DNA of 64,000 bases from Peptoniphilus phoceensis (GCF_001517665.2 NZ_LN999809.1:353501-417500); one strand, 5' to 3'; positions 8,995 through 18,944 are shown, counted from the first letter of the stretch. Translations and numbers: made by a program. Notes: a model not told the origin generated them from the letters alone.

Positions 8995-9020
8995 AATCGA
9001 CTAGAAATAGTCGATTTTTT
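8995..9020 (+). terminator. intrinsic terminator after histidine kinase
   Basis: A perfect 9-bp stem (8995-9003 with 9008-9016) closed by a GAAA tetraloop and followed by a run of T. It isolates the two-component operon from the dcw cluster. Confidence 0.88.
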
Positions 9021-9254
9021 CGTGCAAAAATTTCAAAAAAGTAATCATAAAGTTTGAATATTTACAAAAAGATTTTAAAATATTGTATTTTATAAAAACA
9101 TTTTTTAATTTGAAAAGAATAAAAAGGGCCCTTAGTCCTATTTTTTGAAAACTAATTAAAACACTAGAATATGGCAACTTTGTGTAGTAAAATTAAGTTA
9201 GGTGGAACAAAGTGGTGTAAAAAATAGTTAAAATGGAATAAAGTGGAGAATAAA
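9021..9254 (+). promoter_or_regulatory. intergenic region before mraZ with GTGG box array
   Basis: Non-coding. A possible promoter is TTGAAT at 9054-9059 with TAAAAT at 9076-9081 (16-base spacer); others downstream are weaker. The last 50 bases contain GTGG at 9202, 9212 and 9243 and ATGG at 9233. Spacings are 10, 21 and 10 bases, so all fall on one face of the helix. Two boxes read AAAGTGG. MraZ in other bacteria binds direct repeats of this type in its own leader, so this is the probable operator for dcw autoregulation. Confidence 0.6.
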
Positions 9255-9683
9255 ATGTTAATTGGTGAATTCAAACACAATCTCGATCCAAAGGGGAGAG
9301 TTACAATTCCATCAAAATTTAGAGAAGACCTTTCTGTTTTTGTAATGACGAAAGGTTTGGATGACTGTCTATTTTTATACCCAAAAGACCAATGGGAAAA
9401 GATTGAGAATAAATTAAAGGAACTACCAATGACTAATAAGGCCGTTCGTTCCTTTGTGAGAACATTTTTCTCTGGTGCTGTTGATTGTGAACTTGATAAG
9501 CAGGGAAGAGTTTTAATTGCAGAAAATTTAAGGGATTATGCAGACCTTATTGATAAATGTGTAATTATTGGTCTTTCTAATCGTGCTGAAATTTGGTCTG
9601 AAGAAAAATGGAATAAATATAATGAAGAAGAGGCTCTATCCTATGAAGAGCTTGCAGAAAAAATGTCGGAGTTGGGAATATAA
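9255..9683 (+). CDS. mraZ: transcriptional regulator MraZ
   Basis: A 142-aa protein of the SpoVT/AbrB-like double-repeat MraZ family. It has [19 protein letters not shown] near the N-terminus and [19 protein letters not shown] near residue 80, one DXXGR loop in each half. It binds repeats ahead of the dcw operon and also influences RsmH. I chose ATG at 9255 because GGAG at 9245-9248 is the ribosome site and family members begin M-x-IGE. An in-frame GTG at 9243 lies within that site. It overlaps rsmH by one base (TAATG). Confidence 0.95.
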   Translation: MLIGEFKHNLDPKGRVTIPSKFREDLSVFVMTKGLDDCLFLYPKDQWEKIENKLKELPMTNKAVRSFVRTFFSGAVDCELDKQGRVLIAENLRDYADLIDKCVIIGLSNRAEIWSEEKWNKYNEEEALSYEELAEKMSELGI

Positions 9684-10621
9684 TGGAATTTGCACACAAA
9701 AGTGTTCTTTTAAAAGAAACAATTGAAGCATTAAATGTAAGAGAGGGAAAAATATATCTTGATGGAACTCTTGGCGGTGCAGGACATAGCCTTGAGATTT
9801 TAAAAAAATTAGATGGTAGTGGTCTATTAATTGGAATAGATCAAGATAAAGAAGCTCTTGAAGTTGCTAAAAATAGATTATCCGACTTTAAAAATGTTAA
9901 ATTTTTCAACTTAAATTATGTTGATTTTGAAAATGCTCTTGACGAACTTGGAATTGATAAAATTGATGGAGTATTACTAGACATTGGTGTTTCTTCTTAT
10001 CAATTTGACAATCCTAAGAGAGGGTTTTCCTATAGATTTGATGCTCCACTTGATATGAGGATGGACCTTGATTTAGAGATTTCTGCAAAAGATATTGTAA
10101 ATACATATAGCGAAAGCGAAATTACAAAAATTATTAAGGATTATGGAGAAGAAAATTGGGCAGCAAGGATTGCCAAATTTATTGTAGATGAGAGAAGAGA
10201 AAAAAGTATTGAAACCACTTTTGAATTAGTGGAAATTATTAAAAAAGCTATCCCAGCTGGAGCCAGGAGAAATGGACCTCATCCTGCAAAAAGAACTTTT
10301 CAAGCTTTAAGAATTGAAGTCAATAAGGAACTTGATGTTTTAAAGGATTCCATTGAAAGATTTGTCAGTAGACTAAATCCTGGAGGAAGGATTGCTATTA
10401 TAACATTTCATTCTTTAGAAGATAGAATTGTAAAAAATGCCTTTAAATACTTAGAAAAGGATTGTATATGTCCTCCATCTTCTCCAATATGTACATGTGA
10501 CAAGAAAAAAGAAATAAAAATTATTACTAGAAAACCGATTACTGCTACAGAATATGAGTTAAAAGAAAATAATAGATCTCATTCAGCAAAACTACGAGTT
10601 GCCGAAAAATTAGAGGTGTAA
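9683..10621 (+). CDS. rsmH: 16S rRNA (cytosine-1402 N4) methyltransferase
   Basis: A 312-aa SAM-dependent methyltransferase (MraW family) that modifies C1402 in the decoding centre of the small subunit. It has [13 protein letters not shown] at the N-terminus, the SAM loop [11 protein letters not shown] (about 27-37), the [10 protein letters not shown] motif, and the late signature [13 protein letters not shown] cysteine-rich patch near residue 265 ([15 protein letters not shown]) is typical of Firmicute members. The ATG overlaps the mraZ stop by one base, so translation is likely coupled. Second gene of the dcw operon. Confidence 0.97.
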   Translation: MEFAHKSVLLKETIEALNVREGKIYLDGTLGGAGHSLEILKKLDGSGLLIGIDQDKEALEVAKNRLSDFKNVKFFNLNYVDFENALDELGIDKIDGVLLDIGVSSYQFDNPKRGFSYRFDAPLDMRMDLDLEISAKDIVNTYSESEITKIIKDYGEENWAARIAKFIVDERREKSIETTFELVEIIKKAIPAGARRNGPHPAKRTFQALRIEVNKELDVLKDSIERFVSRLNPGGRIAIITFHSLEDRIVKNAFKYLEKDCICPPSSPICTCDKKKEIKIITRKPITATEYELKENNRSHSAKLRVAEKLEV

Positions 10622-10622
10622 A

Positions 10623-11030
10623 ATGGCAAAAAAATTAACTAAAATTTCAAATAATAGTTATAATATATATAAGAATAGACTTTTAAGAAATAAGCCTTTT
10701 ATTTTTACAATGGCAATTGTGATAATTATTTTTGCTGCGATTTTAATTTTGTATTCACAAGTTGCAGGTCTAGATAGAGAAATTTTAAGACAAAAGGCTG
10801 AAATCGAAGAATTAAATAAAACAAAAACAACTCTTGTAGGCGATATTAAAGCTGTAAAGTCTTCTGCTCAAATAGCAGAAGAAGCAATGTATAAACTTGG
10901 AATGGTTTATCCTTCTGAAGACCAAATTGTCTACATTGATTCAGGGGAAGAAGAAAATTTGGGAGATATAAATTATAATGTATTTTTGAGTCCAATTGTT
11001 TCTGTCCTCAGATCTTTTACAAGAGATTAG
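10623..11030 (+). CDS. ftsL: cell division protein FtsL-like
   Basis: A 135-aa bitopic protein. It has a basic cytoplasmic N-terminus, one transmembrane helix (about residues 27-46) and then an extracellular coiled coil (about 50-85). Sequence conservation in FtsL is poor. The call rests on this architecture and on position between rsmH and the transpeptidase gene, where ftsL always lies. It would form the divisome complex with DivIB and DivIC at the septum. The acidic C-terminal tail (about 100-115) is unremarkable. It starts one base after rsmH with GAGGTG upstream. Confidence 0.82.
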   Translation: MAKKLTKISNNSYNIYKNRLLRNKPFIFTMAIVIIIFAAILILYSQVAGLDREILRQKAEIEELNKTKTTLVGDIKAVKSSAQIAEEAMYKLGMVYPSEDQIVYIDSGEEENLGDINYNVFLSPIVSVLRSFTRD

Positions 11031-11040
11031 GAGGATTTAA

Positions 11041-13533
11041 TTGAAAAATAATAAAAATAAAGCTAGAGATAGAAATAGGAAAAATGGATTTAGGGCTAAG
11101 ACGAAAAATGCCAATAGATTCATATTTGTATTTTTTATCTTTCTAGCTTTTTTGTTTGTAATATTAATAGGAAAACTTCTTTGGATACAAATTGTTCAAT
11201 CTGAAGAATTGACTATATCTGCTTTAAATCAACTTACTAGGACAGAAGTAATAAATTCTAATCGTGGAATAATCTATGACAGAAATAATAAAGAAATGGC
11301 AATTAACGTTACAAAATGTAATGTTTTTTATAATATGGATTATTTAAAAGAGAATAAGAATGAAAGTAAAAGTGATTTCAAAGAGAGAAAAGAAAAACTT
11401 TATGATGAAGATGCTAAGATAATTTCTGATGTTACAGGAATAGAGTATGATGAAATACGATCAAAAATGGAAGGCGATAAGGTCGTTAGACTTGCTACTA
11501 ATATTGAACGAGGCAAGGCTCAAGAGTTAAAAAATATTAGAGGAAAAATTATTGATGAAAACAAAAAAAATAAAAATAATTTTAAATCTAATCTCATAGC
11601 TATGTCTATTGATGATGTGACAAGAAGACTATATCCTTTTAACAATCTTGCTTCATTTATTATTGGTTTTACTAATGATGAGAATGTAGGACAGTACGGT
11701 ATTGAGGCATCTTATGATGAAGAACTTTCAGGTATATCAGGAAAAAGTGTTTCTTTAAAAGATAACGCATCGAATAAAATTCCTCTAACAGATGAAGAAA
11801 CTTATGCACCAAAGGAAGGATATTCAGTAGTACTTTCTATAGATTCGAATATACAACAGTTTGCTGAAACAGCAGCTATAAATGCAAAAAAAGAAAATGA
11901 AGCTGACAAGGTTTCAGTTATAGTTCAGGATACTATGACTGGAGAAATCTTGGCAATGACAACTAAGGACGACTACAACCTAAATGATCCGAGAGCTCCT
12001 TTAAACGAGAAGCAAGAAGAAGTTTGGGATGATTTAAGTGAAGAAGAAAAGATGGAAATCCTCTATGATAATTGGAGAGATTTTAATGTCAATGACCAAT
12101 ACGAACCAGGTTCCACATTTAAACTTATAACTGCAGCTGCAGCTATTGAAGAAAATACATCGCAACCAGATTCACAGTATTCCTGTGCCGGAGCTATGGT
12201 AATTGGAAATAATAGGCTAACTTGTACAAGTCACAGCAGAGGAAAAAAGAGTCTTGCGAAGGCTATTGAAGAATCTTGTAATATGACTATGATTCAAGTC
12301 GGTCAAGGACTTGGACCAGAGAAATTTTTAAAGTATATAAAAGCATTTGGATTTGGAAGAAAAACTGGAATTGAATTATATGGTGAGTCAACAGGAATTA
12401 TACCAAGTTCTGCTGATAATATAAGTAAAGTAAATCTTGCAACAATGTCCTATGGTCACTCAATAGCAGTTTCACCACTGCAATTAGTAAATGCTGTTAG
12501 TGCTATTTCCAATGGAGGTTATTTAAATAAACCAACTTTAATAAAAGAAATGGTGGATGCAAATGGAAACATTGTAGAAAAAAAGAGAACAGAACTTAGA
12601 AGAAGAGTAATATCAGAAGAAACATCTGATAAGATGAAGTCAATGATGAGAAGGGTAGTTGAGAGTGGTACTGGTAAAAAAGCTCAAGTTCCTGGATATA
12701 TCGTTGGAGGAAAATCTGGTACAGCGAATATTGCAACTCCTACTGGATATCTAGAAGCATATAACTCATCATTTGTTGGAGTAGCTCCATTAAATGATCC
12801 TAGATTAACAGTTCTTGTAGTTGTAAATAATCCAAAAGGTGGAATTCTTGGTGGTGCTGTTGCTGCTCCAGTAGTTCAAGAAATTTTGAGTAAGTCACTT
12901 AACTATATGAAAATTCAAAAAACTGAAGAAGTTGATGAAAAAGATGAATTTGTATCAGTTCCAGATGTTGGAGCTTTACTTCTTGAAGATGCAGGAAAAA
13001 TTCTTTTGGATACAGGTTTGAAGTTTAATACAAATGCAGAAACTGTACTTCCATATTCAGTTGTTACTAATCAAAGTCCATCTGCTGGTTCTTATGTATT
13101 AAAAGATACAATAGTTGATCTTGCAGTAAATGATAAGGACAGTGGTATTTTAATAATGCCCGACTTGAGCAGAAAAACTAGAAAAGAAAGCCAATCTATT
13201 TTAAATTCAATGAATTTAGAGTATAATATCAAGGGAAATGGCGACTTTATATCACAAAGTCCAAGACCAGGTCATAAATTAAGTGGAAGTGAAAAGATAA
13301 CACTTAACTATTCACGTAGGGACGAAGAAAAAGAAAATTCCAGCAAAATGTACAATATGGATTCAAATAACAAGTCTAATAATAGTTCTAATGAAAAGGA
13401 CAAGGAGACTAAAAATCTCAATGAAGATGAAGATAAAATAAAAAATAGAAAATCAAAAACAAAAGATTTCAATAAAAATTCAAATGATAACAAGAGTTTA
13501 AAAGAAGAAAAGGATAATAGTAAAAGGAATTAG
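11041..13533 (+). CDS. penicillin-binding protein, class B transpeptidase with PASTA domains
   Basis: An 830-aa septal or elongation transpeptidase of the PBP2x/SpoVD type. Anchor helix at about 27-49; dimerisation domain; transpeptidase with SxxK serine at 358 (GSTFK), SxN in ESCNMT near 413 and KSGT at 558-561. Two PASTA domains cover about 637-765. The last 65 residues are lysine, asparagine, glutamate and serine-rich with no fold, an unusual extracellular tail. The start is TTG at 11041 after AGGAGG, because no ATG is in frame nearby. It cross-links peptidoglycan outside the membrane and sits between ftsL and mraY as expected for ftsI/pbpB. Confidence 0.95.
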   Translation: MKNNKNKARDRNRKNGFRAKTKNANRFIFVFFIFLAFLFVILIGKLLWIQIVQSEELTISALNQLTRTEVINSNRGIIYDRNNKEMAINVTKCNVFYNMDYLKENKNESKSDFKERKEKLYDEDAKIISDVTGIEYDEIRSKMEGDKVVRLATNIERGKAQELKNIRGKIIDENKKNKNNFKSNLIAMSIDDVTRRLYPFNNLASFIIGFTNDENVGQYGIEASYDEELSGISGKSVSLKDNASNKIPLTDEETYAPKEGYSVVLSIDSNIQQFAETAAINAKKENEADKVSVIVQDTMTGEILAMTTKDDYNLNDPRAPLNEKQEEVWDDLSEEEKMEILYDNWRDFNVNDQYEPGSTFKLITAAAAIEENTSQPDSQYSCAGAMVIGNNRLTCTSHSRGKKSLAKAIEESCNMTMIQVGQGLGPEKFLKYIKAFGFGRKTGIELYGESTGIIPSSADNISKVNLATMSYGHSIAVSPLQLVNAVSAISNGGYLNKPTLIKEMVDANGNIVEKKRTELRRRVISEETSDKMKSMMRRVVESGTGKKAQVPGYIVGGKSGTANIATPTGYLEAYNSSFVGVAPLNDPRLTVLVVVNNPKGGILGGAVAAPVVQEILSKSLNYMKIQKTEEVDEKDEFVSVPDVGALLLEDAGKILLDTGLKFNTNAETVLPYSVVTNQSPSAGSYVLKDTIVDLAVNDKDSGILIMPDLSRKTRKESQSILNSMNLEYNIKGNGDFISQSPRPGHKLSGSEKITLNYSRRDEEKENSSKMYNMDSNNKSNNSSNEKDKETKNLNEDEDKIKNRKSKTKDFNKNSNDNKSLKEEKDNSKRN

Positions 13534-13545
13534 GTTTATAGTACA

Positions 13546-14496
13546 ATGAGTTATTTAGTTAGTATAGTTTTAGGAATAGTTTTTTCCTTAATTTTTGGGA
13601 AGATTATGATTCCAATTTTGAAAAGTTTGCACGCAGGACAAAGCATAAGAGAAGATGGACCACAATCTCACTTAGTAAAAAGTGGAACACCGACAATTGG
13701 TGGGCTAATTTTTCTTGCATCAGTAATACTTGTAACATTAATCACTGTAAATTTTAAATTATCAGTTTTAATGATACTTTTTTCAACACTGGCATTTGGA
13801 ACAGTGGGTTTTATTGACGATTATATTAAAGTTGTAAAAAAGAGAAATTTGGGATTACGTGCTTATCAAAAATTATTATTACAAATTTTAACTGCTGTAA
13901 TTTTAATTATTTATCAATATAATTCTAAAAACATGGGAACAGATTTATATATTCCTTTCTTAAAAGATTATAGATCAATTGGATTTTTGTATGTTCCATT
14001 TATTATATTTGTAATTGTTGGAACTGTTAATTCTGTTAATTTGACTGATGGATTAGATGGACTTTCATCAAGCGTTACAATTATTTGTCTTTTATTTTTT
14101 AATGTTGTTGCTGTTAAATTTCAAAGATACGAAATTGCATTTTTCTGCCTTGCTCTTGCAGGGGCTCTAATAGGATTTTTATTTTACAATAAATATCCAG
14201 CAAAAGTGTTTATGGGAGATACTGGTTCTCTTGCTTTAGGGGGAGCAATTTCAGCAATAGCATTACTTTTAAATGTGCCTCTTATTTTGCCAATTGCTGG
14301 TGGAATTTATTTTATAGAAACTCTTTCAGTAATAATACAAGTTATTAGCTTTAAAACAAGAGGAAAGAGGGTATTCTTGATGTCACCGCTTCACCATCAT
14401 TTTGAGCATAAGGGATGGCATGAGAGAAAAGTTGTTGCAGTATTTTCGTTAGTAGAACTTATACTTTGTATAATTTCTTACTTAATTTTATTTTAG
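13546..14496 (+). CDS. mraY: phospho-N-acetylmuramoyl-pentapeptide transferase
   Basis: A 316-aa polytopic membrane enzyme that moves phospho-MurNAc-pentapeptide onto undecaprenyl phosphate to make lipid I. It has about ten transmembrane helices, GTPTIGGLIFL near the start, the DD pair in GFIDDYIKV (about residues 90-98), NLTDGLDGL near 166 and the histidine cluster SPLHHHFEHKGW near 282. Length is normal for Firmicutes. It starts at ATG 12 bases after the pbp gene, in the standard dcw position. Confidence 0.97.
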   Translation: MSYLVSIVLGIVFSLIFGKIMIPILKSLHAGQSIREDGPQSHLVKSGTPTIGGLIFLASVILVTLITVNFKLSVLMILFSTLAFGTVGFIDDYIKVVKKRNLGLRAYQKLLLQILTAVILIIYQYNSKNMGTDLYIPFLKDYRSIGFLYVPFIIFVIVGTVNSVNLTDGLDGLSSSVTIICLLFFNVVAVKFQRYEIAFFCLALAGALIGFLFYNKYPAKVFMGDTGSLALGGAISAIALLLNVPLILPIAGGIYFIETLSVIIQVISFKTRGKRVFLMSPLHHHFEHKGWHERKVVAVFSLVELILCIISYLILF

Positions 14497-14506
14497 GTGA
14501 TTAAAG

Positions 14507-15826
14507 ATGTTAGAAAACAAAAATATATTAATAATGGGTTTTGGAGTTACTGGTAAAAGTGCTTTAAAATTTTTAAAGGAATTTCCTTGCAAAATTTATG
14601 TATACGACAGCAATGAGGATTTACAAAAGTTAAATGTTGAAGAAGATTTTATTATTTTTAAAGAAGAAGATTTAGATAAAATTGACCTAATTGTAAAAAG
14701 TCCAGGAATCTATCCTTTCCACGAACTTCTACTAAAAGCTAGAGAAAAAAACATTGAAATAATTTCAGATATTGAAATTAGCTATAGAAATTTAAAAACA
14801 AAAAATGTAATAGCAGTAACAGGAACAAATGGAAAGACAACAACAACTACGATTATTGGAGACATACTAAAAAGAGTTTCCCAAACTTATGTAGTTGGAA
14901 ATATTGGGAGGGGAATACTTGAAATAACAGGAGAAGCTAAAAGTGATGACTATCTTGTTATTGAAGCTTCATCTTTTCAATTGGAAGACACAATTGATTT
15001 TAAACCACATATTGCCCTTTTAACTTATGTGACAAGTGACCACTTGGATTGGCATAAGACTACAAAAAATTATGTTGATGCAAAGTTTAAAATATTTAAA
15101 AATCAAGATGAAAATGACTTTGCTATTTTAAATTATGAAAACAAGGAATTGGCAAAAGAATATAATTTAAAAGCAGAGAAATATTATTTTTCTATGGAAA
15201 AAATTTCTGATAAGGGAGCTTATGTCCAAGATGGAAAAATTTATTTTAATGATGGAAAAAATATCGAAGAAGTTTTAGATACAAAAGATATTAAAATTCC
15301 TGGAGACCACAATATAAAAAATATTATGGCTGCAATAATAGGATGTAAGCTTTTAAATATTGACCTTGATATAATAAAAAAATCAATAACTTCCTTCACT
15401 GGTGTTGAACACAGAATTGAATTTGTAAGAGAGCTAAGGGGAGTTAAATATTATAACGATTCCAAAGGAACAAATCCAGATTCAACTGAAGTTGCTGTAG
15501 CTGCTATGGACGGAGATGCAATACTTATTGCTGGTGGCTACGATAAGGGAGCAGAATTTGATGATTTAATTGAAAAATCTAAGGATAAAATAAAAACAGC
15601 AATATTATTTGGAGAAACTGCGGAAAAAATTTCTAAAGCTTGTAAAGAAAATGCCCTTGAATTTTATATCACAAAGGATTTAAATAAGGCTGTTGAACTT
15701 GCAGAAAAAATTTCTTGTGAAGGTGATGACGTACTTCTTTCACCGGCTTGTGCTTCTTGGGATATGTATAGCGATTATGAAGTAAGAGGTCAACATTTTA
15801 AAGATCTTGTCAAAGAGTTGGTTTAG
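14507..15826 (+). CDS. murD: UDP-N-acetylmuramoyl-L-alanine--D-glutamate ligase
   Basis: A 439-aa cytoplasmic Mur ligase that adds D-glutamate to UDP-MurNAc-L-Ala. It has an N-terminal Rossmann-like UDP domain (MGFGVTGKSALKFL), the P-loop GTNGKTTTTT near residue 107, EASSFQLE near 155, and the C-terminal region NDSKGTNPDSTEVA (about 322) with LSPACASWDMY close to the end. All of this is canonical MurD. ATG follows AGGTGATTAAAG. The stop codon abuts the ftsW start with no gap, indicating coupled translation. Confidence 0.97.
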   Translation: MLENKNILIMGFGVTGKSALKFLKEFPCKIYVYDSNEDLQKLNVEEDFIIFKEEDLDKIDLIVKSPGIYPFHELLLKAREKNIEIISDIEISYRNLKTKNVIAVTGTNGKTTTTTIIGDILKRVSQTYVVGNIGRGILEITGEAKSDDYLVIEASSFQLEDTIDFKPHIALLTYVTSDHLDWHKTTKNYVDAKFKIFKNQDENDFAILNYENKELAKEYNLKAEKYYFSMEKISDKGAYVQDGKIYFNDGKNIEEVLDTKDIKIPGDHNIKNIMAAIIGCKLLNIDLDIIKKSITSFTGVEHRIEFVRELRGVKYYNDSKGTNPDSTEVAVAAMDGDAILIAGGYDKGAEFDDLIEKSKDKIKTAILFGETAEKISKACKENALEFYITKDLNKAVELAEKISCEGDDVLLSPACASWDMYSDYEVRGQHFKDLVKELV

Positions 15827-16939
15827 ATGAAGTTTAAAAAGGAAATAAAAGATATAGATTTAATGCTTTTACTTAGCATGATATTTCTAATTATTATTGG
15901 CCTAGTTGCTGTTACATCTGCATCCTTTCCTACTGCAAAAAAATACAATTTAAATAGTTTTCATTTTCTAATAAGGCAGGGAGCATTCCTAATTTTAGGG
16001 ATTATATCAATGATCCTTATTATTAGAGTACCAAGAGGAGTAATATATAAAAATATAACTTGGCTATTTATATTAAGTGTAATATTAATACTATTATTGT
16101 GGACACCTCTTGGTTATAACAAAAATGGTCAAAGCAGGTGGTTGGACTTTAAAGTTATTCCACTTAAGTTTCAACCTTCAGACCTTTTAAAATTAACATC
16201 AATAGTTTTCTTATCAAAATATCTTTCTAGAAATATTTACACACTTAGAGAGCCAAAAAATTTTTTAATTGCAGTTGCAATAATGGGTATATCTGTTGGA
16301 CCAATTATGATTAAAGACTTTTCAACAGCGGTTGTTATTGGAGTTTCACTATTTGCTATATTACTTGCAGCTGGAATAAATAAGAAACAATTTTTATTCT
16401 TAGTTGTTCTAGGAATAGCCCTTATATTTGTAATTTTAAAGGACCCAGAGAATGAATTTAGACTTAAGAGAATTTTTGGATTTGTCTCTGACTCAACAGA
16501 CTACCAATCTTCAGCTCTTTATCAAGCTAGACAGTCTCTTTATGCCTTTGCCCTAGGTGGTTATTCAGGAGTAGGATTATTTAGATCAAGACAAAAATAC
16601 ACAAACTTGCCAGAAGCTTATACAGATTTTATTTTTTCTGTAATAGCTGAAGAATTTGGATTTATTGGAACTTTTATAGTAATATTATTATTTATAATAT
16701 ATATTTACAGAGGATACATGATTGCTTTTAAAGCTACAAATTATTTTGATAAATTTACAGCTATTGGGATGACTACTTATATTGGAATTCAAGCATTTTT
16801 TAACATGGGTGTTTGTGCAAAACTTCTACCAGTAACTGGTATAACTTTACCTTTTATTTCCTATGGAGGTACAGCACTTGTAATGGCAATTGTATCAACA
16901 GCTATTTTATTAAAAATTTCGAAAGAAGGCACTATATGA
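15827..16939 (+). CDS. ftsW: lipid II polymerase FtsW
   Basis: A 370-aa SEDS-family glycosyltransferase with ten predicted transmembrane helices. It polymerises lipid II at the septum with its class B PBP partner, encoded three genes upstream. Visible family segments are KVIPLKFQPSDLLKL (the extracellular PSE-like loop, here PSD), YQARQSLYAFALGGYSGVGL, LPEAYTDFIFSVIAEEFGFIG split over two loops, and the final LPFISYGGTAL. It begins directly after murD and overlaps murG by four bases (ATGA). Confidence 0.95.
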   Translation: MKFKKEIKDIDLMLLLSMIFLIIIGLVAVTSASFPTAKKYNLNSFHFLIRQGAFLILGIISMILIIRVPRGVIYKNITWLFILSVILILLLWTPLGYNKNGQSRWLDFKVIPLKFQPSDLLKLTSIVFLSKYLSRNIYTLREPKNFLIAVAIMGISVGPIMIKDFSTAVVIGVSLFAILLAAGINKKQFLFLVVLGIALIFVILKDPENEFRLKRIFGFVSDSTDYQSSALYQARQSLYAFALGGYSGVGLFRSRQKYTNLPEAYTDFIFSVIAEEFGFIGTFIVILLFIIYIYRGYMIAFKATNYFDKFTAIGMTTYIGIQAFFNMGVCAKLLPVTGITLPFISYGGTALVMAIVSTAILLKISKEGTI

Positions 16940-18015
16940 GATACATTTTATCTGGTGGAGGTACTGGAGGACACATTTATCCAGCACTTGCCATTGTAGA
17001 AGAAATTAAAAAACAAGACGAGGAAGCAGAAATACTTTATGTTGGTAAAAAAGATTCTCTAGAAGAAGAATTAGCCGACAAATATAATTTTGAATTTAAG
17101 GGAATAGATATTTCTGGACTTCCAAGAAAAAAATTAAATAAGGACACAGTTATAACTTTTTTCAATCTTATGAAGGGTTTGAGAGAGTGTAACAAGATAA
17201 TAGATGATTTTAAACCTGATATTGTCATAGGAACAGGTGGATATGTTTGTGCGCCCATTGTATTTAAGGCGCAACAAAAGAAAATTAAGACAGTAGTTCA
17301 AGAACAAAATGCTTATCCAGGAAAGACAAATAAAATATTAGCTAAAAAAGCGGACTATGTCTTTATAAATTTTATGGAAGCAAAAAAATATTTAAACAAT
17401 GACAATATTATATTTACTGGAAATCCAATAAGAGATGTTTTTTCTCATATTGACAGAAAAAAATCAAGAGAGAAATTAAATATAAAAGATAATGAAAAAT
17501 TTGTTTTTTCTTTTGGCGGATCAGGTGGTCAAGAATCTACTAATGACGCTATACTAGAAATTTTAAATAATAAAAGTGATCTTCCCTTTAAACTCACTCA
17601 CGTGACAGGAAGAGATCATTATGATTATTTTATGGAAAAAGCAGAAAATATTCCTGAAAATGTTGAAATTTTAGATTACACACACAAGGTATATGATTAT
17701 TTATCAAGTGCTGATTTAGTTATAGCTTCATCATCAGCTATGACTCTTGCTGAAATTTCTGCTCTAGGTGTAGCATCTATATTAATTCCAAAGGCCTATA
17801 CTGCAGGTAATCATCAATACTATAATGCAATGAGTTATAGCAACATGGGTGCTAGCAGAGTGATAGAAGAAAAAGATTTAAATGGAGAAACTTTATTAAA
17901 AGAAATAGAAGAAATTCTCGATAATGATGATGAGAGAAATAAGATGGCAGACAATTCAAAAAAACTTGCCAGTCCTGATGCTGTTTCAAAAATAGTTGAT
18001 ATTATTTTAAAGTGA
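16936..18015 (+). CDS. murG: UDP-GlcNAc--undecaprenyl-PP-MurNAc-pentapeptide GlcNAc transferase
   Basis: A 359-aa peripheral membrane GT28-family enzyme that turns lipid I into lipid II. It has the N-terminal glycine loop LSGGGTGGHIYPALAI, VIGTGGYVCAP near 95, QEQNAYPG near 123, FSFGGSGGQES near 190 and the C-terminal loops SSSAMTLAEIS and AGNHQYYNA. I placed the start at ATG 16936, not at any upstream codon: family proteins begin a few residues before the GGTGGH loop, and the ATGA overlap with ftsW fits. Length is normal. Confidence 0.96.
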   Translation: MRYILSGGGTGGHIYPALAIVEEIKKQDEEAEILYVGKKDSLEEELADKYNFEFKGIDISGLPRKKLNKDTVITFFNLMKGLRECNKIIDDFKPDIVIGTGGYVCAPIVFKAQQKKIKTVVQEQNAYPGKTNKILAKKADYVFINFMEAKKYLNNDNIIFTGNPIRDVFSHIDRKKSREKLNIKDNEKFVFSFGGSGGQESTNDAILEILNNKSDLPFKLTHVTGRDHYDYFMEKAENIPENVEILDYTHKVYDYLSSADLVIASSSAMTLAEISALGVASILIPKAYTAGNHQYYNAMSYSNMGASRVIEEKDLNGETLLKEIEEILDNDDERNKMADNSKKLASPDAVSKIVDIILK

Positions 18016-18019
18016 TTTT

Positions 18020-18892
18020 ATGAAAAAGTTGGAAAAGAAAAAAAGAAAACTGAATAAAAAGAGAAGATATTTAAGAATTTTTAGCAGATTTTTTATATTT
18101 TTTTCCTTCATTTTTTTGATTATATTTGCTCTTAAAAATTCAAATTTTTTTAATGTAAAAAATATAAATATTGAGGGCAATAAGAATGTAAGTCAAGCTA
18201 AAATAAAAAAGGTATCAGCTTTAAAAAAAGGAAGCAAGTATTTTCTTGTATCAAAAAAAGATAGAGTGAAAAAGCTTGAGGCTATTCCTTATATTGAAGA
18301 AGCTAAGATTTCTTACAGTTTAAGTGGAAAAGTAAAAATTAAAATAAAAGAGAGAAGTCCATATTACCAAATGGAAGCCAGTGACTATCTATTGGTAGAT
18401 GATAACTTTAGAATTTTAGAGAGTTCTGATAAAAAGAGAGACAATCTAGTAAACTTGTATGGCTTTAATGTTGATAACCCACAAGCAGGAAGTTATATTT
18501 TAACAAATAAGGATGAGGAAGAGAAAAGAAATCTTTTGTTAGAACTTAGAAAAGATGAATATTCTCTTCATGGAAATATTAGGGATATTGAACTGTTAGA
18601 TTCCATTGCAACTTTTACAACAGTGGATGGTATAAAAATAGAATTTGGATCTTATAGCAATATTGAATATAAATTAAAAATGCTTTCCTTAATTTTAGAA
18701 GATATTAAAGATACAAATAAAAATGCTATTATCATTCAAATGGAAAAGGGTGAGAGCCCAATTTTAATAACTGATGGAGATAAAGAAGACAATAAGGATA
18801 AAGACAAAGACAAGTTGAAGAGAATAATAAAAGATTCAGATAACGAAAAAACTTATAAAGAAGTTAATAGGAAAGACGATAATTCAAATTAA
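18020..18892 (+). CDS. divIB: cell division protein DivIB/FtsQ
   Basis: A 290-aa bitopic protein. It has a basic cytoplasmic N-terminus, a helix at about 23-43 and then a POTRA domain (NVKNINIEGNKNVSQAKI, about 47-115). The beta domain of FtsQ/DivIB follows. The last 45 residues are a charged tail rich in D, K and N, probably disordered and outside the membrane. It joins FtsL and DivIC at the divisome. It starts five bases after murG and is the last gene of the run before ftsZ. Family assignment rests on POTRA plus context. Confidence 0.9.
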   Translation: MKKLEKKKRKLNKKRRYLRIFSRFFIFFSFIFLIIFALKNSNFFNVKNINIEGNKNVSQAKIKKVSALKKGSKYFLVSKKDRVKKLEAIPYIEEAKISYSLSGKVKIKIKERSPYYQMEASDYLLVDDNFRILESSDKKRDNLVNLYGFNVDNPQAGSYILTNKDEEEKRNLLLELRKDEYSLHGNIRDIELLDSIATFTTVDGIKIEFGSYSNIEYKLKMLSLILEDIKDTNKNAIIIQMEKGESPILITDGDKEDNKDKDKDKLKRIIKDSDNEKTYKEVNRKDDNSN

Positions 18893-18915
18893 AGACTTCA
18901 TTTGACCTTTATATA

Positions 18916-18944
18916 TTGACTATTTAGCAGTCTTTCTATAAAAT
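18916..18944 (+). promoter_or_regulatory. promoter of ftsZ
   Basis: TTGACT at 18916-18921 and TAAAAT at 18939-18944 are 17 bases apart in the only sizeable gap of the dcw cluster. An overlapping TATAAA at 18937 would give a 15-base spacer. It would let ftsZ be expressed above or apart from the upstream genes. Confidence 0.65.
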
